This document shows positions 38,567 through 46,682 of a stretch of DNA of 64,000 bases, piece after piece; the stretch's first letter is position 1; each line of letters starts with the position of its first letter. Under the pieces are notes generated by a model. It was not told the origin of the DNA. It was given only the letters and a program-made list of their open reading frames with translations, and made no database searches. Origin of the DNA: Agreia sp. COWG (lineage in GTDB: Bacteria; Actinomycetota; Actinomycetes; Actinomycetales; Microbacteriaceae); assembly GCF_904528075.1 (NCBI RefSeq), contig NZ_LR882035.1, positions 1 to 64,000 of the forward strand. The letters are read 5' to 3'. The position numbers and the translations under genes were made by a program.

Positions 38567-40027
38567 TCAGTGCGTGCTGGCCGCCGCAAAAGCGTTCTCG
38601 TTGACGTCTTCGAGGGTGCGTCCCCGTGTCTCTGGAGCGAAGCGGGCAGCGAATACCAGCACCGCGTACATCACAGCGGCGAGTCCGAAGACGCCGGCGA
38701 AAGCGAACGATCCATAGAGGGCGACGGCGAGGAAGGGCATCACGGCACCGGCGATGTTGCCGATGCCATTCACGATCGAGGCACCCGAGGCGCGGATGAC
38801 GGTGGGGAAGACCTCGGCGGTCCATGTCGCAAGGGTTGTATTCGTCACCATGGTGAAGAACTGGAACAGCGCGCCAAGCACCAGGATCGAGCCGGTGGCG
38901 TTACCGAATGCTGCGAACGAGAGGGCGGTGATGCATCCGAGAACTCCGGCCGTGGTGACGACGGGGCGTCGGCCCACCTTGCCGGCCAAGAGCGCAGCGG
39001 CGGTCGCTCCGAGCAGCGACCCCACGTTCATGATCATCGTGTAGAGCAGGCTTTCGGTAACCGAATAGCCCCGCTCGACAAGCAGGGTCGGCATCAGGAA
39101 GTTCAGCGTGACCTGCGAGCCGAAGGCCATCCACGATGCGACGCCCAGCGCGACCGTGCGGCGAAGGACCGGACGGCGGAACAGCACGGCCGGGTTCGCG
39201 TTCATCTGTGCTGGTGGCAGGTCGGCGGGGGTCAGTTCGACCGGGGGGCGCGCACCGCTCGGCTTCAGCGAGTTCGACGCGATGATCGCGAGGGAGCGGT
39301 TCGCCTCGTCGACGCGGCCCTTCGAGAGGAGGAAACGCGGTGTCTCGGGTAGTCGCCGGCGGTAGAACACGACCAGCAGAGCCGGCACGGCGAGGATCAC
39401 GAACGACCAGCGCCACACGGTGTCGTCTCCGCCGAGCGGAAGAGCGAGGGGGCCGAGGAGCAACAGGAACAGGCCGTAGGAGATGAAGTTGCCGAGCCCG
39501 CCAGCGCCGACGTTGATCGCGCCGATCGCGGTGCCGCGGAATCGGGTGGACACCATCTCGGAGATCATGACGATGCCGATCATGAACTCGCCGCCGATTC
39601 CGATGCCGACGATGAGGCGGCTGACCAGCAGCATGTCGTAGTTGAACGAGAGAGCGCTCAGGAGCCCGCCGAGTGTGTAGATGAGCAGGTTGAGGCTGAG
39701 CGAGAACCGGCGACCGTAGCGATCCGCGAGGAATCCGGCGAGGACGCGCCCGATGAGTCCGCCGACGACGGTCGCGGTGTTGATGGCCGTGAGCTGCACG
39801 TCGCCGATCTGCAACGAGGCCTTGATATTGGTGGCCATGGCGCCGACGGAGTTCTGCTCGAGGGTGTTGAAGAACTCCCCGGCGAGGATCAGCAGGAAGA
39901 TCCAGAACTGGGCTCGCGTGAACCCGATCGAGTCGAGAACGGAGGCGACGGAGTGGCCGGATCCGAGTGACGATCCGGGGGACGAAGGGGTGCCGGTAGA
40001 AGCGGTGGTGCGGGATACAGCGGTCAT
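38567..40027 (-). CDS. MFS transporter, sugar/aromatic-acid porter type
   Basis: The 486-residue protein has twelve membrane segments. MFS loop motifs include GFLADRYGRRFS between helices 2 and 3, GIGIGGEFMIG, and RRRLPETPRFLLSKGR after helix 6, as in the sugar porter and aromatic acid:H+ symporter groups. The N-terminal 35 residues are polar and variable. Start ATG 40027 follows GGGAG by six bases. It is the first gene of the catabolic operon and probably imports its substrate. Confidence 0.88.
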   Translation of the reverse strand: MTAVSRTTASTGTPSSPGSSLGSGHSVASVLDSIGFTRAQFWIFLLILAGEFFNTLEQNSVGAMATNIKASLQIGDVQLTAINTATVVGGLIGRVLAGFLADRYGRRFSLSLNLLIYTLGGLLSALSFNYDMLLVSRLIVGIGIGGEFMIGIVMISEMVSTRFRGTAIGAINVGAGGLGNFISYGLFLLLLGPLALPLGGDDTVWRWSFVILAVPALLVVFYRRRLPETPRFLLSKGRVDEANRSLAIIASNSLKPSGARPPVELTPADLPPAQMNANPAVLFRRPVLRRTVALGVASWMAFGSQVTLNFLMPTLLVERGYSVTESLLYTMIMNVGSLLGATAAALLAGKVGRRPVVTTAGVLGCITALSFAAFGNATGSILVLGALFQFFTMVTNTTLATWTAEVFPTVIRASGASIVNGIGNIAGAVMPFLAVALYGSFAFAGVFGLAAVMYAVLVFAARFAPETRGRTLEDVNENAFAAASTH

Positions 40028-40088
40028 GTGTAACTCCCAGCGTGAGGTCGGGTGCGGCGCGATCGGGCTGATCTCCGCGCTAGTTACT

Positions 40089-40205
40089 TTGTATCCCAAA
40101 TGCTGTTTCCGGCAGGTTTCGATAATGCTACAAGCTCATTATATCCCTGATAATAGTGGATTCAGCCGACGGCCCTGGGCTTACGAATTTCTATTCTGGA
40201 TACAA
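40089..40205 (-). promoter_or_regulatory. promoter and operator region of the MFS/racemase operon
   Basis: This AT-rich block upstream of the MFS gene holds TATAAT on the minus strand (40138-40143) as a -10. ATTAT/ATAAT half-sites overlap it (near 40137-40155). A longer-range inverted pair, TTGTATCC (40089-40096) and GGATACAA (40198-40205), is a plausible GntR-type binding sequence. Assignment to the operon's own GntR protein is inference. Confidence 0.5.
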
Positions 40206-40226
40206 TTCGGGGGCAAATCAGCCGAA

Positions 40227-41279
40227 TCAGACGCCGTGGATGCGATCTCCGAGCACGGCTGCGCTGTTCGCGGCCTCCATTGCCGCCGAGAACGGCCTGG
40301 TGCGCGCGTGCACCAGCGCCGCGAGGTCTGCTGCGGCGAGGTCGCCGTGCGCCGCTGCGCCCGCCATCACGCCGGATGCGGCCGCGCCCGCGATCATCGC
40401 CATGGGATCGCCCGCGTTGCCGGCGACATACACGCCAGGGATCGCGGTGGCGCCCCGCCCCTCCGCGGTGACCTGCTCGCCGAACGGCGTGATCGTGCGC
40501 TCGCCTCCGAGTGCCTCGTACAGCGAGGTGGAGGCGATGAACCGTGGCGCGACGACGACGGCGTCGACCACGAACGGGCGTCCGCCCTCGATCTCGACCG
40601 CCGTCACCTGCGAGCCGGCCACGACCACGCGCTCGACCCTCGGGGTCACGACGCCCACCCCGAGGGCGGCGAGCTGCTCCCACTGCTCGTCGGTCGGCTC
40701 CGGGGCATCGTGCAGGAAGAGGGTCACCCGCTCGCTGAGCTGGCGGAAGAGCATCACCTGGTGCACGGCGTTCTCGTTGCGGCCGAGCACCGCGATGCGC
40801 TTATCGCGCATCTCCCAGCCGTGGCAGAAGGGGCAGTGCAGAACACTGTGACCCCACGCCTCCCGCACGCCGGGCACATCCGGCAGATCGTCGACGAGCC
40901 CCGTCGCCAGGATGACCCGGCGCGCGTCGACGTGCAGGGCGCCGCCGTCGACCTCGATGGTGAAGGCATCGAGGGCACCGGATGCGCCGGTCGCGCGGCC
41001 GGGGATGATGCGCACGCCGTAGCCCTCGGCCTCGGCGCGGCCACGGGCGAGCAGCTCGAGCGGGGAGATTCCCTCGTGGCCGAGCACGTTGTGGGCGCCG
41101 GCGGACGGCGCGTTGCGCGGCTCGCCGGCATCGATGAGCACAACGTTGCGGCGTGAGCGACCGAGCGCGATGGCCGCCGCGAGGCCAGCTGCGCCTCCGC
41201 CGACCACGACCGCGTCTGCGGACAGGCGCGCGGTCGGGTTCAGGGTCGTATCCGCAGTCGCAGTCGCGTTCGGGCTCAT
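40227..41279 (-). CDS. thioredoxin-reductase-like FAD/NAD(P) oxidoreductase with CPFC motif
   Basis: The 350-residue flavoprotein has GGGAAGLAAA near 27-36 for FAD and a second dinucleotide site (VLGRNENAVHQV). Its redox pair is Cys149 and Cys152 in CPFCHGWE, not the CATCDG of true thioredoxin reductase. This motif is shared with TrxR-like dithiol oxidases (GliT/HlmI-type) and uncharacterised reductases. It overlaps the methyltransferase gene by four bases (ATGA). The pairing suggests work on thiol-containing or xenobiotic small molecules, which is inference. Confidence 0.85.
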   Translation of the reverse strand: MSPNATATADTTLNPTARLSADAVVVGGGAAGLAAAIALGRSRRNVVLIDAGEPRNAPSAGAHNVLGHEGISPLELLARGRAEAEGYGVRIIPGRATGASGALDAFTIEVDGGALHVDARRVILATGLVDDLPDVPGVREAWGHSVLHCPFCHGWEMRDKRIAVLGRNENAVHQVMLFRQLSERVTLFLHDAPEPTDEQWEQLAALGVGVVTPRVERVVVAGSQVTAVEIEGGRPFVVDAVVVAPRFIASTSLYEALGGERTITPFGEQVTAEGRGATAIPGVYVAGNAGDPMAMIAGAAASGVMAGAAAHGDLAAADLAALVHARTRPFSAAMEAANSAAVLGDRIHGV

Positions 41280-42196
41280 CGTGCGGCTCCGTTCGGACGC
41301 ACGGCGACCCACACGGCGCGACCAGAGGTGTAGTCGAGCTCTGAGGCGCCATGCGCGAGGGCGTTGATGGCCGAGTCGAGGGCGGCGAGGTCGTCGGCTG
41401 ACAGGTGGTCGGCGAGGAGGCTGCGGCTCCGCAACAGCTGGAGCTCGAGGTAGCGAGCACCGGTTGGCGTCGTCGCGGAGGCGCTGAATGTGCTGGTGTG
41501 CCGTGACACCGGCGCGAATCCGGTCTCGGTGAGTGCCGCCGTCCATTCGGCCGTGACGGGGTAGCCCTGCGCGGCGAGTTCGTGGACGACGCGCTGGGCG
41601 AGGCCCTCGCGTTCTGTGCCGAGGTCGTCGGGAGCGTAGGCGGTCGCACCGGTGAACTCGAGCACGATGAGCTCGCCGCCTGGGCGCAGCGCGTCGAAGG
41701 CTTGGCGCAGCACTCGTGAGGGATCGGTCACGTGGTGCAGCGATAGCGCGGCCCAGGCGAGATCGATGCTGCGAGGCACGACGGCCGGCCAGTCGCCGTC
41801 GAGGTCGACGAAATGCGTCATGACGCGGTCCGCGACCCCAGCCGCGGAGGCGGCGGCCGTGAGGCGGTCGAGCATGTCGGCCGAGGCGTCCAGGCTGTGG
41901 ATCGTCGCGTCGGGGAAGCGGGTCGCCAGCGCGAGGGTTCCGGTTCCTGTTCCCGCACCGAGGTCGACGATGGTCAGGGGCGGCTGCGAGAGCGCGTCGG
42001 CCGCGTTCTCGAGCGCTGCTGACAGAACCGGTGCGCCCAGTACTCCGTCGAGGTCGAGCAGCTCGGCCAGCGCCTCGCTGTGCTCGGCTGCGGGGCCGTG
42101 GCCGGGTCGATCCCGGTGGGCGTGCGGGGCGTGGTGGGGGCGCTGGGGATGCTGCTCGTGCCGAGAGTCCTGCGCGTCGAGAGGTGTCTGCGTCAT
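41276..42196 (-). CDS. SAM-dependent class I methyltransferase
   Basis: The 306-residue protein has a His-rich, probably disordered N-terminus (about 8-38, many HxxH spacings). A Rossmann methyltransferase domain follows with motif I VDLGAGTGTGTLAL near 77-90, an acidic strand end IHSLDAS, and ALSLHHVTDPSRVLRQ. A C-terminal extension of about 80 residues completes it. The substrate is unknown. The His-rich leader could bind metal. It is divergent from the XRE-cupin regulator and translationally coupled to the flavoprotein. Confidence 0.83.
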   Translation of the reverse strand: MTQTPLDAQDSRHEQHPQRPHHAPHAHRDRPGHGPAAEHSEALAELLDLDGVLGAPVLSAALENAADALSQPPLTIVDLGAGTGTGTLALATRFPDATIHSLDASADMLDRLTAAASAAGVADRVMTHFVDLDGDWPAVVPRSIDLAWAALSLHHVTDPSRVLRQAFDALRPGGELIVLEFTGATAYAPDDLGTEREGLAQRVVHELAAQGYPVTAEWTAALTETGFAPVSRHTSTFSASATTPTGARYLELQLLRSRSLLADHLSADDLAALDSAINALAHGASELDYTSGRAVWVAVRPNGAAR

Positions 42197-42199
42197 GGA

Positions 42200-42255
42200 A
42201 TAAACGCTACGGGCTTGATTCGTTTATGGCATAGCCTCTTGCGTATGACGCAAGA
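42200..42255. promoter_or_regulatory. candidate operators in the methyltransferase/XRE divergent region
   Basis: Two symmetric elements lie in this 48-base gap and first codons. ATAAACG (42200-42206) pairs with CGTTTAT (42221-42227). TCTTGCGT and ACGCAAGA flank the ATG of the regulator itself (42237-42255). The second would let the XRE protein block its own start. Ownership is inferred from position. Confidence 0.5.
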
Positions 42256-42820
42256 AATAGTCGAAGACATCGTTCGCCAGCGCATCCGGAGCCTGCGGCT
42301 CGCGCGGGGCTGGACGCTCGACGCGCTCGCGGCCCGCTCGTTTCTCTCCGCCTCCACACTGAGTCGAATCGAGACCGGGCACCGCCGCATCGCGCTCGAC
42401 CAGCTCGTGCCGATAGCGCAAGCGCTGGGAACGACGCTCGATCGCCTCGTCGAGCCGGAGGGCGACGACGACGTCGTCATCCGGTCTGAGCCGGAGACCA
42501 GCCCCGGGCTGAGCGTCTGGCTGCTCTCGCGCGAGCGTGATCGTCGCGGCGTGACGATCGCGAAGATGCGAATGACGTCGGAGCGCGAAGACAAGGGCCC
42601 CCAGGTGCACCCCGGCTACGAGTGGTTCACGGTGCTGAGCGGTGTTGCGAAGCTGCAGCTGGGAGAACGCACCATCCTTGTGAGAGAGGGCCAGGCGGCC
42701 GAGTTCTCGACGATGGCGCCGCACGCGATCTCGGCGCACGAGGGGCCCGTGGAGCTGCTGACCATCTTCGATCACGACGGCGAGCGAGCCCACCTTCCTG
42801 GCCAGCGCCGCCACGCCTGA
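42245..42820 (+). CDS. XRE-family regulator with C-terminal cupin domain
   Basis: The 191-residue protein has a helix-turn-helix of the Cro/C1 type (about 12-66, with LDALAARSFLSASTLSRIETG) and a cupin barrel (about 105-180, with VHPGYEWFTVLSG and LVREGQAAEFSTMAPHAI). Cupin-XRE regulators sense small ligands. It is divergent from the methyltransferase/flavoprotein pair, which it likely controls. No Shine-Dalgarno is visible and the start lies inside a palindrome. Confidence 0.88.
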   Translation: MTQEIVEDIVRQRIRSLRLARGWTLDALAARSFLSASTLSRIETGHRRIALDQLVPIAQALGTTLDRLVEPEGDDDVVIRSEPETSPGLSVWLLSRERDRRGVTIAKMRMTSEREDKGPQVHPGYEWFTVLSGVAKLQLGERTILVREGQAAEFSTMAPHAISAHEGPVELLTIFDHDGERAHLPGQRRHA

Positions 42821-42868
42821 GCTGCACCGCAGAGGCCGCATCGAGGGAGGCTCGCATCGAGCGACGCG

Positions 42869-43285
42869 CTACTTCGCGGTCAGGGCCTCGTCGACGAGGC
42901 TGCGCTTCACGATGACCTGGCGGCTTCCCGCGTCGAACTGCACCGCCACGATCTCCGCGCTCTCAACGATCGCCAGGGCATCTCTACCGGGCAGGATCGT
43001 GCCCTGCACGTCGGCGCGCTCCGCCTCGGGCACGGCGAGGCCGAGCTCGGACAGGCTCGTGAACAGCGGCAGCACGAGCTCGCCGTCTGTGGAGGTGAGG
43101 GTGCGCACGCGCGGGCCGGATGCGGGGGTCGACCCCGTGACATCCACGACCAGGCCGCCCGTGGTCGCCAGCGCCAAGACCTTCTGGATGCCCTCGATGC
43201 TCGGCGCTGCCTCGAAGGCGGCCAGCGCGTCGCGCACGGGAGTGTTGACGTAGCTTCGGGGGAACGGAACGGCGCGTTTGGCCAT
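42869..43285 (-). CDS. SseB-family protein
   Basis: The 138-residue soluble protein resembles the N-terminal SseB domain (enhanced serine sensitivity family), with LVLPLFTSLSELGL as the conserved core. It starts MAKRAVPFPRSYVN with GGAGA upstream. The long frame further 5' runs through nucS and is shadow. It lies 11 bases after nucS, so both are probably cotranscribed. The biological role is unclear. Confidence 0.75.
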   Translation of the reverse strand: MAKRAVPFPRSYVNTPVRDALAAFEAAPSIEGIQKVLALATTGGLVVDVTGSTPASGPRVRTLTSTDGELVLPLFTSLSELGLAVPEAERADVQGTILPGRDALAIVESAEIVAVQFDAGSRQVIVKRSLVDEALTAK

Positions 43286-43296
43286 GAGTGGGTCTC

Positions 43297-43992
43297 CTAG
43301 AAGAGTCGCGAGTCGCTGTCGTCGAGGCCGCGCATCTCGTCGTAGTCGAGCACCACGCACCGGATGCCGCGGTCCTGCGCCAGAGTGCGCGCCTGGGGCT
43401 TGATCTCCTGCGCGGCGAACACGCCCTGCACGGGAGACAGGTGCGGATCGCGATTCATCAGCTCGAGGTAGCGCGTGAGCTGCTCGACCCCGTCGATGTC
43501 TCCCCGGCGCTTGATCTCGACAGCCACGGCGGCGCCCGCCGCATCCCGGGCCAGGATGTCGACGGGACCGATCGCGGTCATGTACTCGCGGCGAACGAGC
43601 GTGTGCCCGTCGCCGAGCCGGGTGATCTGCTCGGCGAGCAGCTTCTGCAGATGCGCCTCGACTCCGTCTTTCTGCAGGCCGGGGTCGATACCGAGCTCGT
43701 GCGACGAATCGTGCAGCACGTCGTAGACGCTGACCACCAGTACGTCGTCGGTCTTCTTCTGGGTGACCTTCCACAGCTGGGTGATGCCGGCCTCGGCCTG
43801 CACCTCGCTGGGCTCCTCGAAGGTGATGTAGCAGGGCGGGCTCATCCAGTTCAGCGGCTTGTACGAGCCGCCATCACTGTGCACGAGGATCGAGCCGTCG
43901 CTCTTCAGCATCAGCAGCCGGGTAGCCAGGGGCAGGTGCGCCGAGAGGCGACCCGCGTAATCGACGGAGCAGTTCGCAATGACAAGACGCAC
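43297..43992 (-). CDS. nucS: mismatch-specific endonuclease NucS (EndoMS)
   Basis: NucS cuts both strands at mismatches and supplies mismatch repair in actinobacteria, which lack MutS and MutL. The 231-residue protein has an N-terminal dimerisation/DNA-binding domain and a C-terminal PD-(D/E)XK nuclease domain with VDILARD followed by [10 protein letters not shown] sliding-clamp interaction is known for the family. The start is GTG at 43992. The presence of this gene is strong support for an actinobacterial host. Confidence 0.95.
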   Translation of the reverse strand: MRLVIANCSVDYAGRLSAHLPLATRLLMLKSDGSILVHSDGGSYKPLNWMSPPCYITFEEPSEVQAEAGITQLWKVTQKKTDDVLVVSVYDVLHDSSHELGIDPGLQKDGVEAHLQKLLAEQITRLGDGHTLVRREYMTAIGPVDILARDAAGAAVAVEIKRRGDIDGVEQLTRYLELMNRDPHLSPVQGVFAAQEIKPQARTLAQDRGIRCVVLDYDEMRGLDDSDSRLF

Positions 43993-44046
43993 CGTGCGAG
44001 TTTACTCGGCGCCCGCGCAGGCAGGCTGACGCTTGGGCCCGTGCGC

Positions 44047-45288
44047 CTACTTCGCGTACGTGCGCTCGCGGGTGGCCGGAGACGCCAGGAACGACAACAC
44101 CAGCAGCGCGAGGATCACGTAGAGGGCATTCAAAATGCCGAAGTGCTCACCCAGGAAGCCCAGCAGCGGGGGGCCGGCGAGGAACGCCGTGTAGCCGACG
44201 ATCGCGACGGCGCTCACTCGTGCGGCCGAGTTCTTCTCGTCGTCTGCCGCCGCGCTCATGCCAACGGGGAAGCCGAGCGAGGCTCCGATTCCCCAGAGGA
44301 TCGCGCCGACGACCGTGACCCAGAAGTCTGTCGAGAGGATGAAGAGCAGCAGTCCGGCGATGCCGACAACAGCCGTCACGCGCAGCATCGGCACCCTGCC
44401 GAAGCGGTCGAGCAAGGGGCCGCCGGCGACGCGCCCCACCGTCATGGCCGTGACGAAGACACCGAAGACGATGGCGCCCGTGGTGTTCGATTGCCCGTGC
44501 CCGTCGACGGTCGCGATGGCGATCCAATCGTTGGCGCTGCCCTCGGTGAAGGCCATTCCCAGCATGACGACGCCGATCAGCAGCAGGCGCATGTCGGCCC
44601 AGACGGCGAGGCTGGCTGCGAGCTTCTGGCGCCACGGCACGCGGGGGGCGGCGTTCTCGGCGGCGGACGCCGCGTCGGCGGCATCCAGATCGTGCGGGAT
44701 GAAGCGCACCGCCACGACCGCGGTCACCACGATGATGATCGCCATGACCAGAAGGTGGGCGAAGACAGGCACGCCGAGGCCGGATGCGGCTGCGCCGAGC
44801 CCCGCGCCCAGCACCGTGCCGCCGGAGAAGAACGCGTGCATCAGCGGCATCAGCGTCTTGCCGATGGCGCGCTCCGCGGCTGCGCCCTCGACGTTCATCA
44901 TCACGTCGACCGCCCCGTTGCCGAAGCCGAACAGCATGAGCCCGACGAACGCAATGGTCACGGTGGAGGCGAGGTCGCCGCCGACGCCGATCAGCACGAG
45001 GCCGCCGGCGACGACGGAGAGGCAGAAGATGATTCCGGCGCGGGGTCCGAAGCGGGCGAGGATCGCGGGGGACACGATCAGGCCGACGACGCTTCCCGCC
45101 GACATGCCGAAGATGAGCACGCCGACGTTGGCCGTGCTGAGCTCGAGGCCGTCGCGGATGGTGGGTAGGCGGGCCACCCACGTCGCGATGCTGATGCCGC
45201 TCAGAACGAAGATGACGAAGACCGCGTTGCGCCAGGCGATGAGTGTTCTCGCCGGGTGCACGGCGACGTCGCTCGTGGGTGTGCTCAT
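44047..45288 (-). CDS. MFS transporter
   Basis: The 413-residue protein has twelve membrane segments and belongs to the YbjJ/fucose-permease-like MFS branch (FGFGNGAVDVMMNVEGAAAER is typical). The substrate is not clear. It lacks an obvious Shine-Dalgarno, so it may be leaderless. It is divergent from a LacI regulator with a perfect operator-like palindrome in the 75-base gap, so sugar or polyol transport under LacI control is a reasonable inference. Confidence 0.85.
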   Translation of the reverse strand: MSTPTSDVAVHPARTLIAWRNAVFVIFVLSGISIATWVARLPTIRDGLELSTANVGVLIFGMSAGSVVGLIVSPAILARFGPRAGIIFCLSVVAGGLVLIGVGGDLASTVTIAFVGLMLFGFGNGAVDVMMNVEGAAAERAIGKTLMPLMHAFFSGGTVLGAGLGAAASGLGVPVFAHLLVMAIIIVVTAVVAVRFIPHDLDAADAASAAENAAPRVPWRQKLAASLAVWADMRLLLIGVVMLGMAFTEGSANDWIAIATVDGHGQSNTTGAIVFGVFVTAMTVGRVAGGPLLDRFGRVPMLRVTAVVGIAGLLLFILSTDFWVTVVGAILWGIGASLGFPVGMSAAADDEKNSAARVSAVAIVGYTAFLAGPPLLGFLGEHFGILNALYVILALLVLSFLASPATRERTYAK

Positions 45289-45336
45289 GGCGGTGTCCAG
45301 TGTTCGAAGGGGGTGTTCGGTGCGTATCGAGCGAGA

Positions 45337-45350
45337 TCGAATCGATTCGA
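45337..45350. promoter_or_regulatory. LacI-type operator between MFS gene and lacI-family gene
   Basis: TCGAATCGATTCGA is a perfect 14-base palindrome with a central CG, the classic LacI-family operator form. It is 14 bases before the regulator start and 49 from the MFS start. Confidence 0.65.
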
Positions 45351-45363
45351 CTACGCTATCAAC

Positions 45364-46455
45364 ATGGCAGCGAGCGATCAACACACCCGCCGTCCGACCC
45401 TGGCCGACGTGGCCAGGGCCGCGGGGGTCTCCGTGTCGACGGCGTCGATCGCGTTCAGTGGATCCGGTCCCGTCTCCGAGGCCACCCGCGAGAAGGTGCA
45501 TGCCGCCGCCGCGCAGCTGGGCTACGACGGTCCGGATCCCCGGGCACGCTCGCTGCGCCAGGGCCGAAGCGGCGTCGTGGGCGTGGTTCTCGAGGGCAGC
45601 CTGCTGTACGCATTTCGCGACCCCGTGACATCCATCACTCTCGACGGAGTGGCGACGGCGCTCGGCCCGCTCGGCGCCGGGCTGCTACTGCTCACCGATT
45701 CCGGCGTGCACGAGGCGGGCGCCGGGGCTGCCTCAGTCGAGACCGCCGCCGTCGACGCCGTGATTCTGCTCGGCTGCTCGACCCGCGTCGACCACTCGAT
45801 CGAGGTCTTCAAACGCCGCGACATTCCGGTGGTCTCGGTAGAGGGGCCGTCCCGCCCGGAGCTGGTGGAGGTCACCCTCGACAACCGCAGCGCCTCCGTG
45901 GTCGCCGCTCGCCACCTGTCGTCGCTCGGTCACTCGCGGGTCGCGGTCGTCACGCTGGCGACCGGCGACGGGCATGCGGCCGGGCCCGTGACCGACGACA
46001 TCGATATCAGCGTGCCGGTCACCCGCGAGCGGTTGCTGGGCACGCGCGAGGTGTACCCGGATGCGCCGGCCCATTCGGCCGTGCACAACACCCCCGAAGA
46101 CGGTCGGCGTGCGGCGCTGGCGCTGCTGGAGGCCCCCGCCTCCTCGCGGCCGACCGCCATCATCGTGCAGGCGGACCTGCTCGCCGTCGGCGTGATCCAG
46201 GCCGTCGAGGAGCTCGGGCTGGTGGTGGGTGCAGACGTGAGCGTGATCGGCTTCGACGGCATCCGCATCGACGGCCTGGCCCACGATCTCACCACGATGG
46301 TGCAGCCCGCCAGTGCCAAGGGTCACGCGGCGGGCGCCGCCGTGACCGCGCTGCTGGCGGGGGAGCGCCCCTCGACCCCGATCGCGTTCACGTGCGAGCT
46401 GCACGTGGGCACGACGACAGGGCCCGCGCCCGCGGACGCGGACTCCGCTCAGTAG
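45364..46455 (+). CDS. LacI-family transcriptional regulator
   Basis: The 363-residue protein has an N-terminal LacI helix-turn-helix (about 11-33: TLADVARAAGVSVSTASIAF) and a periplasmic-binding-protein-like ligand domain (about 67-340). The hinge AARSLRQGRSGVVGVV-like segment (RARSLRQGRSG) links them. The start ATG is 45364. It is probably a repressor of the divergent MFS gene and itself. A 91-base repeat begins four bases after its stop codon. Confidence 0.88.
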   Translation: MAASDQHTRRPTLADVARAAGVSVSTASIAFSGSGPVSEATREKVHAAAAQLGYDGPDPRARSLRQGRSGVVGVVLEGSLLYAFRDPVTSITLDGVATALGPLGAGLLLLTDSGVHEAGAGAASVETAAVDAVILLGCSTRVDHSIEVFKRRDIPVVSVEGPSRPELVEVTLDNRSASVVAARHLSSLGHSRVAVVTLATGDGHAAGPVTDDIDISVPVTRERLLGTREVYPDAPAHSAVHNTPEDGRRAALALLEAPASSRPTAIIVQADLLAVGVIQAVEELGLVVGADVSVIGFDGIRIDGLAHDLTTMVQPASAKGHAAGAAVTALLAGERPSTPIAFTCELHVGTTTGPAPADADSAQ

Positions 46456-46458
46456 AGA

Positions 46459-46549
46459 TCCGTTCACCAGGACGTTCTCGGGAACGGTCGGCGTGTTGAA
46501 CGAAGAAACGCCGACGGCACCGAAGAATCCCCTGTAATGCGGGAACGAC
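46459..46549 (+). repeat. 91-bp direct repeat, copy A
   Basis: It is identical to 47659-47749 at 89 of 91 bases, exactly 1200 bp away. Inside are two hairpins: CGTTC/GAACG with a four-base loop, and GTCGGCGT/ACGCCGAC with an 11-base loop. The 3' part is GAAGAATCCCCTGTAATGC. It starts four bases after the LacI stop. Confidence 0.92.
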
Positions 46550-46682
46550 GATGTCTTCGGAACCAGGAGTCCTCTGCTCGTAGGACCCGTGTCTCCTCCT
46601 CACGACCCCTCTCGTGGTGGCGCGTATCCCCGGGATGACACTCGTCTGCCCCGGTCGGTCGTCATTGATTCACGATCGTGGG

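Noticed and set aside
37973..39352. 459-codon plus-strand frame opposite the binding-protein and MFS genes
   Set aside because: It is shadow coding across two real genes and has no recognisable domain.
43288..45168. 626-codon open frame on the plus strand opposite nucS and the MFS gene
   Set aside because: It is the mirror of real minus-strand genes in high-GC DNA. The product is Asp/His/Gly/Arg-rich with no fold, and both opposite genes have clear families.
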